Shown piece after piece: positions 9,238 through 20,707 of a DNA stretch of 64,000 nt; the first letter of the stretch is position 1, and every line of letters starts with the position of its first letter. This DNA comes from Capronia americana. Taxonomy: Eukaryota; Ascomycota; Eurotiomycetes; Chaetothyriales; Herpotrichiellaceae. The stretch covers positions 1,304,093 through 1,368,092 of the forward strand of contig JADWQD010000009.1 of the NCBI GenBank assembly GCA_016110215.1, given 5' to 3'. Both the position numbers and the translations under genes were made by a program. The notes under the pieces are model-generated. The model ran no database searches. It was not told the origin of the DNA and saw nothing but the letters and a program-made list of their open reading frames with translations.

Positions 9238-12217
9238 AATACGGGGGATATTGTCCCTGTCCCCGTCCCCGTCGCTGTGGCTGTGTTGTTGCCTCGTATC
9301 CAGATCCAGATCCGCGCCTCATATCCAAGCTCACAACAGTCATCGGGGGCAGCGGTCCTTGTCCTCTCAATTCAGTCTCCCTGCGCCCATGCTCACTTCC
9401 AGACAATACCGATCCCGAAGTCGGTACTGGTACTGGTACCGGACGACCGCCGCCGCCACCGTCATCATCATCGCGCGCGGGCGCGGTCATCGTCCCGGCT
9501 TCACGGCCTAAGAAGGGGTACGGCGTGCTCGTCCACTCCGTGTCCGCGTGCGTGGATGGCTGGGTCAGTGCCTGCGCGTCGGTGAGGGGCGGGTATGCAG
9601 TACTGGGATTCGCGGTTCCGTTCTCTCTCTCATTTTCATTCTCGGTCCCGGATCGGTGGACTTGGACTTGGTCTTGATGCTGATCCTGATGCTGGTATTG
9701 ATCTTGAAACGGACCGGAAGATGGCGCTTGGAAGACACCCGCCGTGCTGCTGCTGCTGTTGCTGTCGTGGAAGGGTAAAGTGTCTGTCGGGTCGGGGAGG
9801 GCCATCCATTGGTCGAGAAGAGGCCAGTCGATGTCCATGGTCGCGGGATCCGACGCCGATGCGGTTGTTGAGAGCTGATTTGACGTGGGGCCCGCACTAC
9901 CATAGGCCGGGCTGAACGGGAGGAAACTCAGGAATGAATTCTCGCCGAGGCTGACGGGGTTGTTGATGCCCGGCATGAGGTTTTGGAAGGTGTTGAACGC
10001 GCCGGTGGTGCCGCCGCCTCCACCACCGCCACCGTTGGGAGGCGGGAAGTAATTCGGATCCCCCGAGTCGGACGAGTTGGATAGGCTCTCGCGGAGGTGT
10101 CCCTCTCCTGCCCGCTGTCCTTGGAGTTCGTCTTGCAGCGTTAGAGGGGTCAAGTTGAAATCGTACTGCATGGGGAACATTGCCGATGGCATGAACCTTC
10201 CGGGCTGCCGGAAGGGCGAAGGTTTGGTGCCGGTGCCGGTGCCGGTGCTCGTGGTAGTGGCAGTGGTGTTGGAGCTGAACGTCCCTCCCGCAGAAGACGA
10301 GGCGGTTTCGTCTCCCTTGTCCCACAGCACCGCTCGCAAGACAGCCGCCACGCGTCTCGCCTCGCTGCTCGTCGGACTCAAATCCTCGCAGATGGCGAAA
10401 GAGTCCCTGAGCATCGTGTACTGCTCCTTCATCTCCTCGTCGGCGTTCATGTCGACGCCGGGGTTGGCTTTCTTCCACATGCTCACCCGGAGACACAGGA
10501 CCATGCCGGCGAGGTAGAAGTCGTTCATGGTGAATGAATTGAGCATCCACCTGTCGTTGAACAGCTGGCCCCCGGGTTTGAACTCCTTGTGCAGATCGAG
10601 CATGTGCCGGGTGATGGCGATGGCGGCGTCGGTGCACGCCCGCGTCGACGCAGGGTGCGTGCCTTGGGTCATGTACTTCCTGTGCAGCACCAGGAGCGAC
10701 TTCTGGTACAGAAATTCGCAGTTTGTCCGGACCATTGTGAGGTAGCTGGGGTCGGCAAAGGACTGGGACATGGGCTTGATGTGCAGCACGCTCGGCACCG
10801 TTGCGTACGTGGCGCGGACCTCTCGGTCCAGATCCATGACTTGCTGGGGATGGTTGTCGGTGCGGAAGGAGAGTGCGTGCGCGCAGACTTTGCCAAAGGT
10901 GGTCATCAGGCGAGACTTGACGATGAAATACAGGATCTGCGTCGCTTCGGTTTCGGGCCTGGACGGCGGTGCCACTTTCGTGTCCTCGTCAAAGTCCGTG
11001 TCGAGCAAGTTGCGAGGGTTCATCGTGTCCCAGCTGTCGGGCGGGATCTGGTTCGGCAGGCCCAGCTGGAAGGACACCATGAGATCGAACTGCCGACCCA
11101 TAGCCCAGGTTCGTCGTCGCATTTCACCCTCAAACACCGAGATGTGGGGGAACTGAGACGGCTCTCGGTGATAGCCCGAGCGATAGGCCAGGCGCACGGC
11201 GATCGAGAAGATGACGCCGACATCTCCAGATGGGTCTAGCGTCGACATATACTTGCATTGAGCATACAGTCCGAGGGCTTCGACGACGTAGCGCTTTGGG
11301 CGTGTGAAGCCCCCGAGCCGAATACATTGGCCCGCCGCATGGAGGAAGCTCACCCGCGGACTGACCTGATCCTCCGGGGTGTTCGGTTCAGAGCCGATGG
11401 CCTCGGAGAGACGTGCCGACAAGCAACAGATGGAAAAAAGGATGGAGATCCAGAGAGGCGGGGTGTCGAGTGGTGCGCGCCAGAACTGTTCGTATTGCCG
11501 TTGGAACTGTTGGGTGTGGATGATTGGAATGACGAGATAGCGGCTGTTGAAGTAGGTGGAGAGGCGCCGGTCGACTTGCAACCGCGGCGGAAGGGCCTGA
11601 GCCAGGATCTGGGCGATGGAGAGGTGGCTGGTTGGGCCGAAGAGACTGTCGGTCTCGACGTCTTCGGGCTCGTCCAGCTCCGTGCTCGGGGGCTGGTCCC
11701 CTGCGTCGATGCTGCCGCCCAGCGCGGACTTGAGTTCCTGGAGGTTTTCCAATATAGCAGACCAGTGGGTTGACCCGACGTAGCGAGACTCGGCAGCCCC
11801 GTACTGCAAGTGACCGTCGTTCGCAACACTGGCGCTGGCAGGCGTCGCATCTCCGTCGCTCAGAGAGGCGTCGGCGGACCCGTGAGCGAGAGTTGCGCCG
11901 TTCGAGTTGTCGACCATCTGCATGACCAGTTGTTCCAGGCGGCTGAGCCTCTCTTGGGCTTTTCCCCGGTGCGCGCTCTTGGCTGCGGCATCAACGGCCT
12001 TCGCGGATGGGACTTTGCCATATGTGCAGCTGGCTTGATTGCCCCGTTTGACGCACGTCTCGCATGGATGGCCTCTATCGCATCTGAGCTTCTTCAGTCG
12101 GCAGGGCGCGCACGACAGAGGCTGCCGATTGCGCCTCCGCAACTTGGCGTCGACTCCAGCTTGCTGGCTGTCGAGGTTGGCGCGGAACTTGTGGGTTAGA
12201 GCAAAGAAGCTCGACAT
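9236..12217 (-). CDS. Zn2Cys6 transcription factor with fungal_trans domain
   Basis: One long exon of 993 aa from the ATG at 12217. The binuclear zinc cluster starts at Cys36 (CX2CX6CX5CX2CX8C, CAPCRLKKLRCDRGHPCETC), followed by a coiled-coil-like KAQERLSRLEQLVMQM linker that would allow dimerisation. The central part (~220-560) has the fungus-specific regulatory domain, with RLAYRSGYHREP and EGEMRRRTWAMGRQFDLM. The last ~350 residues are low complexity (Gly, Ser, Gln-Asp, Pro runs) and may be an activation domain or intrinsically disordered tail. The family binds CGG-type sites and controls catabolic, nutrient or secondary-metabolism genes; the target cannot be told. The nearest candidate target is the dehydrogenase gene just upstream at 12.7-13.8 kb, but they are merely tandem. 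Confidence 0.9.
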   Translation of the reverse strand: MSSFFALTHKFRANLDSQQAGVDAKLRRRNRQPLSCAPCRLKKLRCDRGHPCETCVKRGNQASCTYGKVPSAKAVDAAAKSAHRGKAQERLSRLEQLVMQMVDNSNGATLAHGSADASLSDGDATPASASVANDGHLQYGAAESRYVGSTHWSAILENLQELKSALGGSIDAGDQPPSTELDEPEDVETDSLFGPTSHLSIAQILAQALPPRLQVDRRLSTYFNSRYLVIPIIHTQQFQRQYEQFWRAPLDTPPLWISILFSICCLSARLSEAIGSEPNTPEDQVSPRVSFLHAAGQCIRLGGFTRPKRYVVEALGLYAQCKYMSTLDPSGDVGVIFSIAVRLAYRSGYHREPSQFPHISVFEGEMRRRTWAMGRQFDLMVSFQLGLPNQIPPDSWDTMNPRNLLDTDFDEDTKVAPPSRPETEATQILYFIVKSRLMTTFGKVCAHALSFRTDNHPQQVMDLDREVRATYATVPSVLHIKPMSQSFADPSYLTMVRTNCEFLYQKSLLVLHRKYMTQGTHPASTRACTDAAIAITRHMLDLHKEFKPGGQLFNDRWMLNSFTMNDFYLAGMVLCLRVSMWKKANPGVDMNADEEMKEQYTMLRDSFAICEDLSPTSSEARRVAAVLRAVLWDKGDETASSSAGGTFSSNTTATTTSTGTGTGTKPSPFRQPGRFMPSAMFPMQYDFNLTPLTLQDELQGQRAGEGHLRESLSNSSDSGDPNYFPPPNGGGGGGGGTTGAFNTFQNLMPGINNPVSLGENSFLSFLPFSPAYGSAGPTSNQLSTTASASDPATMDIDWPLLDQWMALPDPTDTLPFHDSNSSSSTAGVFQAPSSGPFQDQYQHQDQHQDQVQVHRSGTENENERENGTANPSTAYPPLTDAQALTQPSTHADTEWTSTPYPFLGREAGTMTAPARDDDDGGGGGRPVPVPVPTSGSVLSGSEHGRRETELRGQGPLPPMTVVSLDMRRGSGSGYEATTQPQRRGRGQGQYPPY

Positions 12218-12748
12218 TGTGGCGATATGCAACCCAAGGTGAAGCAGTCTTCAAGGCTGCAGGTGGCGTTCATGTGCAAAGTCAAAGTCTAAGCAGGCCA
12301 CGCAATATTGGAGATGAATAGTCTTCGCTCTGCTGCATCTGGAATCCCCAACTCAGCGCCTGTCGGTTTGAGACGCGGCGGCGACGTGTGGATTGCACAT
12401 ACACCACACTGGACCAAATATATCAATGCATATCAAGACTAGACTCGCGACAGGACAAGGATGGACGAGAATGGACACCGGAAACCAGCGCCCAGCCCGC
12501 GTGCCTAGGTACACCCCCTCGACCCCCCTACAACCCCCGGTGCCCCTAAGCGGTAAAGTGCCATTCACAGCATCAGGCCCCCCGCCAAGTGAGTGACGAA
12601 CATACAGACATCCCTTGCATACTCCGTACAGTGACAACGGCCCAGGCCAGAAACGAATCCGCTCAATTGTCCATCACGCCTCCATACGCCGCCCTCCGCT
12701 CAACTTCCTGACTGAACGGCGGCAACTCTAGTATTGGGGTCTCGCCCG
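12218..12748. promoter_or_regulatory. Upstream region of the Zn2Cys6 gene
   Basis: About 530 bp between the regulator's start and the stop of the dehydrogenase, both on the minus strand. It must contain the regulator's promoter; no specific site could be supported. Confidence 0.4.
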
Positions 12749-13753
12749 TCACCACGCCTGGGTACATCCAGGCCTGACTTCCTCGTAGATCGCGCTCAAC
12801 TCCTGCCAGAGCCTCTTTGCAGTCCGATCACCCTCAGCGCTCTTGACAAATGGACTGTATTTCTTGACCTGGCACTCACTGAGATACTGCCCATGCGATT
12901 CCTTCCCAGCAACGGCGCCGTGCACCAATGTTCGCGCCCCGTGCTCGCTTTCTCTGCCAATCGTCTTGACCATGACTTTGTGTGCAACATCATCAAGAGT
13001 ACGAAACAGGCTGGTCTTGCAGAACCCAGGGGCGATATTGTTGATGATGACCAATGGCTTGTCGTTAGGATCTTCCTGAGCCGATTTTGTCAAGATTGTC
13101 GCCAGATATTTCACAAGCAGCATGACCGGTAACTTGCTGAGGTAGTAGCGCGCCTTCATGTCCGCCCTCTTCGGGTCGGATAGCGATCGGAGGATTTGGC
13201 CGTCGGCGGGAGTGGTGAGATCTTTGTCGTGAGCCCAGAAATGCACCGCCGACCCCACGATGGCAATATGTGGAGTGACGCTGTATCGCTTTGCGGACGA
13301 ACGCAGGACAGGGAGGAGCAGGGTTGCCAGGAGGAACGTCGAGATCACGTTCACAGTGATTGTTGTCTCATACCCTTCCGCCAAGCTGAATTCTTCCAAG
13401 TGAACTCCGGCATTGAGTATTGCGGCGTCGAGTCTGGGGAGGTCCTTGCATCGTTCGGCAAAAGCGGCCACACTCGAGAACGAGGTCAAATCGAGCTCAA
13501 GGGCGACGATTGTCGGTTGTTTGCCATTGGAAGGCAACGACTGCAGCACGGCTTCCTTGGCCTTTTCTCCTTTTGCGAGGCTTCGACAGGCGAGCACAAT
13601 CGTGGTACAATTCAACCGTGCCAATAGTCGGGCGGCATCGAGGCCAAGCCCAGAATTGGCGCCCGTCACCAGAATGCTTCTTCCCGTGAGGTCGACTTGA
13701 GGCATTGGCGGCGTGGAAAACTGCCCGCGCAAGAATTGGACGGTTCCTGGCAT
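12749..13753 (-). CDS. Short-chain dehydrogenase/reductase
   Basis: Intronless, 334 aa. The cofactor loop TGANSGLG (residues 30-37), a CRS motif after beta-2 (an Arg that usually prefers NADP), LNAGV at ~113-117, catalytic Ser168 in IVGSAVHFW and Tyr203-x3-Lys207 in YYLSKL are all present, so it should be active. Size and the ILVTGANSGLG/VLACRS pattern resemble the fungal retinol-dehydrogenase-like SDR group that reduces ketones or aldehydes, often in secondary metabolism or detoxification. A short N-terminal leader with hydrophobic residues precedes the fold. Substrate unknown. Confidence 0.9.
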   Translation of the reverse strand: MPGTVQFLRGQFSTPPMPQVDLTGRSILVTGANSGLGLDAARLLARLNCTTIVLACRSLAKGEKAKEAVLQSLPSNGKQPTIVALELDLTSFSSVAAFAERCKDLPRLDAAILNAGVHLEEFSLAEGYETTITVNVISTFLLATLLLPVLRSSAKRYSVTPHIAIVGSAVHFWAHDKDLTTPADGQILRSLSDPKRADMKARYYLSKLPVMLLVKYLATILTKSAQEDPNDKPLVIINNIAPGFCKTSLFRTLDDVAHKVMVKTIGRESEHGARTLVHGAVAGKESHGQYLSECQVKKYSPFVKSAEGDRTAKRLWQELSAIYEEVRPGCTQAW

Positions 13754-14328
13754 CTTCTCGGTAGCGCGACTGCGCTTTGCAAGTCAACGACAGCTGCGAG
13801 ACAAGGTACGATTGAAAACTTTGGCCAATCTATTTTGCTCAGGTAGTCATGCAAAGGGTGTAGATGGTCGGCGGAATAGGAGGGGAATGGAACAGCTGCT
13901 TCCGGCATTGTGCTCCTTCATCTTCCAGGGTTTATATATTCCTGCCCCTGCTCGCTCGGGCCCGAACATGTCCAGATCTCCAGCGGAGCTCACACGGTAT
14001 CGCATTGCACTTTCAGAGCGAAAAGTGCTATGGGACGATGTTGATCTAATCGACGCGAGTTTGGCGTCTCGCAAGCTTGTCGCGAGCATCGCATTCGGAG
14101 AGACTTGGACCATTTTGGGGGCCTCTTTAACTCCGGAGATCGGAAATGCCCATATTAGGACAATCCCAATCCCCGGTGCCAAACACAAAATGCTGCTGCC
14201 TGCAGGCAAGAACATCCGGTCAATGTGCCCCAGGGCTGAAGTTCCTTGCGGCCAGACGTTGAGTCGCCATCTCCTTGTCAGTGCGTAAAATGCCTCATGG
14301 GCTGAACCTCGTTTCCGGCATCGAATTT
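13754..14328. other. Intergenic region between TTI1 stop and dehydrogenase start
   Basis: 575 bp. A TATA-like TTTATATATTC lies at ~13930-13940, about 180 bp before the dehydrogenase start but on the opposite-reading strand sense, so it is only suggestive. The 174- and 191-codon frames that overlap antisense to each other here match no family I know. Confidence 0.4.
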
Positions 14329-17300
14329 CTAGCCCGAACCTGACCGCCTTGGATGATCTTCGATGAGCCAAGCTGCATCCTCATTGTATTCTAGCAGCGT
14401 GTCTCGAACTGTTTTCCTGTGCTTGAACGGACCAAGAAGCTCAAAGGCTTTGTCTGCATTGTCCTCGGAAAGTCGAACACTTCGAAGGAGGGTGACCATC
14501 AAGTCGACGAGTGCTTCCAAGATCTGTCCATTGGAAGTCCTGGCAGTATCTGGAGAGGAAAAGATAGCAGACTCAGGATCAACCGTTATCCTTTCGTGGC
14601 CTGGGACCATGGAACTATTCATAGGCACGGACAGTGCTCTTCCAGGGACGTTGAGCAAGGCCACCGGCTTGTGGCTCTTTGTCGGCCTCACGACGCTCGA
14701 ATAGGTCCTCTTGAAAAGAGTCTCGAAGTCCACGAAGGTATCTTCGATCCGGCTGGCCATGAAATCTCCCGCACCACGGCAAATGGCAGCAATCGTGATA
14801 GCGACAGCCCTGACATTGAAAGCTGCATCGCCCGCAGCTCCGTCGTTCATAGTGAAAAGCCTAGCCACAACTGCTGGCCAGATCAAATTGACCAAAGGCA
14901 GAAATGTGTTCTCATGGAGAGCAAGTATTGGGCATACGTCTTGCAGTAGCTCTAGTAAAGTGAGGCGGACTTTTGCAGAGGGTGAAGACAAATGAGGTAC
15001 AGTGGACTGTGCAATGTTGAGCAGAAGCTGGTGCGATTTCGATATGTTGGCTTCCTCTTTATTGCCTGTATGTTCCAGCGGTTGATCATCATCACCGGCA
15101 TCTTCGACGTCTTCGGGATCGCCTTGCTCTCCATTTGCAGGACCATCTTGAGCCGTAGTCCACGGCTGATGAGGTGCTGTGGTCATGTGAACATGCTCTC
15201 CATCATACTTGTCCTTCCTCCCTTTTCTGGACCTCAAGTCATCAAGAATGTCCTCCAGGCCGGACACAAGGGTTGTCTTCTCCTTCCGAATCGTGGATAT
15301 CTGGCCAGCTTCAACCGTAAGGACACCGGGAGACTTCGCACTTTCCGTCACTACCATCCGGAGGACCTCGAACAGGTGCTCGACGAGGTCAGGATAGCCA
15401 TGGAAGCTATCAAGTGCGCCGAAGATGCTTCCAATCAAGTCATCAAGGTGCGGTAAGAGTCGGGCACCGCAGAGACGGATCATCATCGTGATAACCTGAA
15501 GACTAGTCCTTGACACGTCAAAGGCGTTGAGCCGGAGTGCAACAGCATTGACCAGGTAATCCACGTTATCAACCAGCATGTAAGCCGCGGAATCATATTC
15601 ACACGCTGTGGCCAGGAGATCCAAAGCCGTCATGGCATGCTGCTGAAGCAGTGCATTGTGGGAACCCAACAATGTCAGGAGTGGAAAGAGTGTCTCCACG
15701 AGCTCAGGGCGGTATGATCGACCGAGCTGAGACGCCTGTAACACTAAAATCTCCAACGACAAGGCAACAAGCCGCCAATCTGTGTCTTCTTCGCCAGTCG
15801 TGTCGGGATATTCCGTCAGGAAAGGTAGAATGTTTGAGTACAAGTCAGATACGAGGAACGGGCGGGAAAGCGACAGATCCGAGGCGGAGAAATCATCCTC
15901 GATCAATGCCATCACATCGAACGCCTGACTTTTGTCCGAGTCGAGGAATTGCAGTGCGAGCCAGGCTGCTGATACCTTCCTGTTGATATCAGGATCGTGC
16001 AGACGATCGATGAGACCCCGTATTATTTGCTGACTGAAAGCCTGTGTCTTCAGCGAGGCTATCAGATGTCCCAATTCTGTTTTGGAGGATGACTGGCTCT
16101 GGTGGCCTAGAAGAACGGGCAGGAACTGTCTGTCTAGGCTTCTAGATTGTTGAATAAGCTCAGTTGCTGGGATCTGTGCAGCTTCGCTGATAAGTTCCGA
16201 CTTCCTGGAACTCGAGCCAACGGCGGCCGCAACAGTATCAATCAACACGGACGTAACTCTAGCTGCCGCTTCATTAGGCACACTCGGCGTATCTGCAAGC
16301 ACGATGATGCATGTTGCGACCTGCTTGAGCAACTGCTGCTTGGGCCTGTCATCGTTGCCTTGCATTACCCTGGGTAAGGCCTGCGACCAGTCGTAGAACT
16401 TGGCACTGAGGACCTCCGCCAACTCCGGCCTTGATGCTATCAGATGCTTTAAAGCAGCATTAGCCTTCGAGCCATTGAACGAATGGCAAAGGACTGCCAG
16501 CGTGTCGATCATGAGAGGAATCGAACGAGCCAGAGTATGCGGACATTCATCGATCACCGTCAGACAGAGGTCGAGAAGCGCGTCAGCAACATCGGACCCT
16601 TCATGCGTCTTGAGTTTGACTACCTGAACCAACGCCAGGTCGATCTGAGGAGTCGTGGCATCCAGCCAGGACTTGTCAAGTACAACGCTACTGTCTAGAC
16701 CCTTCGCACTCGACGGCCGGGTACTGCTGACCTCGACCAAGTTTCGAGAGACAACATCGTCGGCAAGGGCCCTTCTCAAAATATCCGTCAAAAGGTGCAG
16801 GTAAGCCACAAGGACCTTCCTCGTCCGCCTGGCTTGAGTGCTGGGCCTAAGGACCTTGACCAAAGTGGAGACAGTTCGAGGTAAAAGGCTGGCTATCAAG
16901 GCTTGGTCTTTGATGGCACACTGGAGTTCAAGGAGAGCGTGAGCGGCGCTGATTTGGACATGCTCAGAAGACGCGTCCGTCAGCGCTTCGAGCAACTGGT
17001 AAACTAGTTGATCGACGATGCTTTTGTGGCCCACGCCCTGCAGGAAGTCGGATGCCGCAGAGGAGCTTTGACGGACGAGGCTCGACATGCAGTCAAACGC
17101 GGCAATTTTAAGCTCGTCTGTTGCGGGTTCGACCTGTTCTTTGGTATTTCTCGAGACGAGCAAGCCCATGAGAATGAGCAGCTGCTTTGCCATCTCCGAG
17201 ACGAGCTTCTCCCGCCATCCTTTGGAGACCAGAACTTGCACGCACCTGACGGCCAGCTCCAGGCTGCCGGAAGACAAGCGCTGGGACTGGTTGAAGATGT

Positions 17301-17561
17301 GGGTGAGAGGGAAGAAAGCATACTCTGCCAATTTCTCGTCCAGTAGATTCTCATTTCCAAGTAACTGGAGAGTATTATGAACCTGCTCTAGCGCTAGCAG
17401 GACAGCCTTCGCTGAGGCTTGATTTGCCTTGAATTTAAGTGCAACGGAGCTGAGTTCGACGCATGGAGGACGCAGCTACGCTTCATCAGCCAGTGATGCT
17501 AGCAATGGAGTGGCGCCGGATGCTTTACCTGCTGAAAGGCTTGCTGACGTGATTGAGCCAT
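14329..17561 (-). CDS. TTI1: TELO2-interacting protein 1 (TTT complex)
   Basis: Two exons: a 33-nt first exon 17561-17529 (MAQSRQQAFQQ) and 17475-14329, joined in phase 0 across a 53-nt GT-AG intron, giving ~1059 aa, the usual Tti1 size. The N-terminus LRPPCVELSSVALKFK and the LVHNTLQLL-like first helices match fungal Tti1. The rest is a continuous run of amphipathic helix pairs (HEAT-type repeats), including FLPLVNLIWPAVVARL near ~840 and a poorly conserved acidic loop around 740-780. Tti1 works with Tel2 and Tti2 as a co-chaperone that stabilises PI3K-like kinases (TOR, ATM, ATR, DNA-PK family). There is no enzymatic motif, so identity rests on overall pattern and length. Confidence 0.85.
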
Positions 17562-20500
17562 TATGCAAGGGAGACCTGAGTCAGGTGAGGCGATAGATCC
17601 GAGAGTCAGCCTTCTATGGCACTGGCGACATTGCCGTTATGCTGGCAAAGCCATAACGCAATGAACCAGTGGGAATTTCATGGATGATCAACGCATCGAC
17701 CTGCAGAATTGGCCAGAAAGTTACAGTGACACGCACAGCCACTGGCTTCGCGGGGCTCCCTGTGGCGTGCCAAGAGCTGTGGCTGGACTTGATTTAAGCG
17801 AAGTTCTACCACTGCAGCCTCGCCTGCCTCGCCAGCCTTGCGCACGCTCGCCCATCTCGCACAAGATTGTACTGGTAACTTTGTATCGGACTGATTGGTC
17901 GATCCGTTACCAGCCTGCCTGCTGTGTAACCGTTCATTGTCTTTTTGCTGTTGTCCTCAGCGGACAACTCTATGCTTACGGCTTATTCAGAACGTTGAGG
18001 TTGCTTTCGCATGTGAAAGTTCAATCCTTTCCTCCCTTACCCATCGTCGCTGGTTCATCTATTTGTGACCATGAGGAGAAATACCACGGCTTGCACGACT
18101 TTTCGTTCGCCATGAGCTCTGGATGAAATGGCCGTGTACAGACAGATTTGCAGCTTACACTCGTATAGGAAGGCCTCGAATTGCGATCTGTCTCCTCGCT
18201 CTGATTTCACGGCGGAAGATGGACAGCGGGGAGATCTTGGGCCTTCTCGGACCGGGCTCTAGGAAGTCGGGGACCGCAAACAGCGGTTTGATGCCAAGGA
18301 GATGGGCGCATCAACGGAGACAGAGAACGGACTCTCTCTGGCTTCTGAGGTATTCAGTGAGATAACCAAGGTTTCTGTTCCTCGATATCTGCAATATTGC
18401 TGACAGTTGAGCCCAGAATGGTTCCTCTTTGTGTTCTGTTGTTGCATTGATAGGACCTCTGAGACAAGCGCTAGCAGGAGCATACATACAGTTGGCGAGA
18501 CGCCAGGGCCGCTGCATACAATTAGCTAGCGCCTAAGAGGTCGACACTCTTGACTCTCTACTGAAAGGCAAAGGTGTCGAAATTTCGTTGCTCGAGTCGA
18601 ACGGGATCGCTTTTCAGAAGCCCCCGGCACGCGACTTCTTCGTCGGAGCGGGCTGTGGTGACTTGCTGGATGAGCTTGAGCAAATTTGTATCTGCTATAC
18701 CCAGCTGCGTAGCATGGCAGACCTCATGGTTGGCATCAAAACAAGTGGCCTTCGTTGTTCCTCGACGCAAATAGTAGAGGACCTTCAATCTTATCGTAAC
18801 CGACACAGGAGTAGGCCGTAATAATCGCATCACAAGCCAGCGCTGACCGTACCATGAGTGAGGCTCGAGAGGCTGGGGCTCGCTGGGTGACCTTGGCAAG
18901 CAATCAAATTGGGAAATTTGACACGGCAAGCAGCCGAGCGAAAGTGTACAAACTCACCCTCAATGTTTTAGGTCGATGCGGTCAACGATTTTGATCCTGA
19001 ATCACCTGGTGTGCTCGCGAACTGGAGCTGCTTTGGCAAAAGAAGAAAGCATCTGCAATGGATCGAGACAGCCCAGCTGAATCGATGACGCAAGAAGGAT
19101 TCAAGGCTACATTTGTCCGCGCTGTTCGAACACCAGCGAATGCGGAGCCTAGCCTAGCCTAGCCTTCTGAGGTTGGGCTTCTTGCTGCAAGCACTTCCCC
19201 TAGTCTGCGCCTGTTGTGCCTGGCTGGTGTGGCGTTCGCCACCCGTCACTACCAGGGGCAACAGCACACCACCGCGAGTCAATGGCGTAGCCACGCCAAC
19301 CAAGGCGATGCTAACCATTCGGCCTCGCATCGACTGGCTTAATGCTTGTCTCATGCTATGTAGCTTTCCGGCTTGGTGTTCCTTCCTCCGTGACCCCGGC
19401 TTGCAGGTCGCGGCGTGCGCGTCCCCGTCACTTTGTCAACAACTCCGATAACTGCCCGTGTTGGAACAAACTCCATTCAGCTACGGAGAAGACGACTATA
19501 CGAGTAGTAGCATGCTGCTAACGAGACGTAACTAGCCTCGATAGGCGGATTTGAGAGCTGGTCGCCTTACTGGCATATGAGCATACGTACACAGAAAATT
19601 GATGGTGTCCTTCGGAGCCGGTGCTGTGCTTCCAACCTCTGGCCACTGCGTCACTGCGGGCCCAGCACAGGCCAATTTCCCACTTTTTGGGTGCCCGCCA
19701 GCCCTCGGTTCGTGTTGCCCCAGGTTTTTGCTTGAGGTGCTGGTCGGACAAACACATTCCCCAAAGCCATCGTGCCAGGTGCAGGTGCGTGGCAAGTAGG
19801 ACTGGCACACTGGACAATAATCAAATCATTACATCAGGCATGTACAACAGGAGCCCTCACCGAAGGCAGAGGAGAAGCAAGTAAGCCGTTCGCAAGGTGC
19901 TCGAAACAGGATTTGACGGCTGGGGTAGCTCGTAGATTGCGATTGGGTGCTGACCGCCGAGATCTGGTGCCGGGTTCAGCTCGAATCGAATCGTGCTAGG
20001 GAGCTTTGAGCATAGAGCAGCGATCTCCGCAGCGGACACGCGCCTCCTCGGATATGTTCTCTACCAGGAGCCTGCTCACTGTGGCTGAAATCGTGCAGAA
20101 GGGCATCGTAGACGATTGGAAGAAGCCGAAGCCTTCGGGGTTGCTTTGGCTGTCCCTCAGTGTCTAGCTGGCTGGAAGCTGAGTCTGTGCAACGCACCAT
20201 GCATACGAAAGTCCGATCAAAGGTGAGCCTCAGAGCTCTCTAGGAAGTTAAGGTGTCGCAGTATTCCTTCCTCACAAACCCAATCACCAACCTCCTCTTT
20301 AGCCCGATTCCCGGAAGTTATTAATCTGGGAAAGTTGGTTCCTGACTCGAAGCTTGCAATAGCCTTCCATTACCTGCAGGAGGAAAAAAAATTACATAGC
20401 TCTTGCTTGCCAGTGACAACAGGCGTCCCCACTTTCCCGTCACTCCCTGCAGCTGCCAATCGAAAGACCCTTCAGTCGACCATCACTTCCAACTTGAAGT

Positions 20501-20707
20501 TCAAAAGCTTCTCACTTCCACCTTCCTGTCACCAACCAAGCAGAAACATCTCATCTTCCTGCGCACCACACATCGTCTTCGTCTTCCACATTCCTTGAAT
20601 CTCGTCTCTCTCCCAAGAGTTACACTTCCAGAGCCACGTACAGTGCATCCTCTTACTGATTGCACCCTTTACGACGCGTAAACCTCGCTCTCATCCTCTC
20701 CTCAGCC
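17562..20707. other. 3.1-kb gene-poor interval
   Basis: Between the divergent TTI1 and CFEM genes. Frames are short (longest 148 codons at 17680-18126), without recognisable domains, and no convincing splice chain joins them. Four AGCCT pentamers sit at 19146-19165. The last ~350 bp before 20708 are pyrimidine-rich (CACTTCC, CTTCCAC words), as expected for the leader of the CFEM gene. Confidence 0.5.
19146..19165. repeat. AGCCT pentamer repeat
   Basis: Four direct AGCCT copies. The unit is not the fungal telomere repeat TTAGGG, so it is simple sequence only. Confidence 0.7.

Noticed and set aside
13847..14371. 174-codon minus-strand frame between TTI1 and the dehydrogenase
   Set aside because: It overlaps the TTI1 stop and a 191-codon frame on the other strand; composition is not protein-like and no family fits.
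18021..18031. B-box-like GTTCAATCC at ~18021
   Set aside because: No A box at a suitable distance upstream and no cloverleaf could be drawn.
19146..19165. AGCCT repeats as an internal telomere remnant
   Set aside because: The unit does not match TTAGGG in any rotation or strand.
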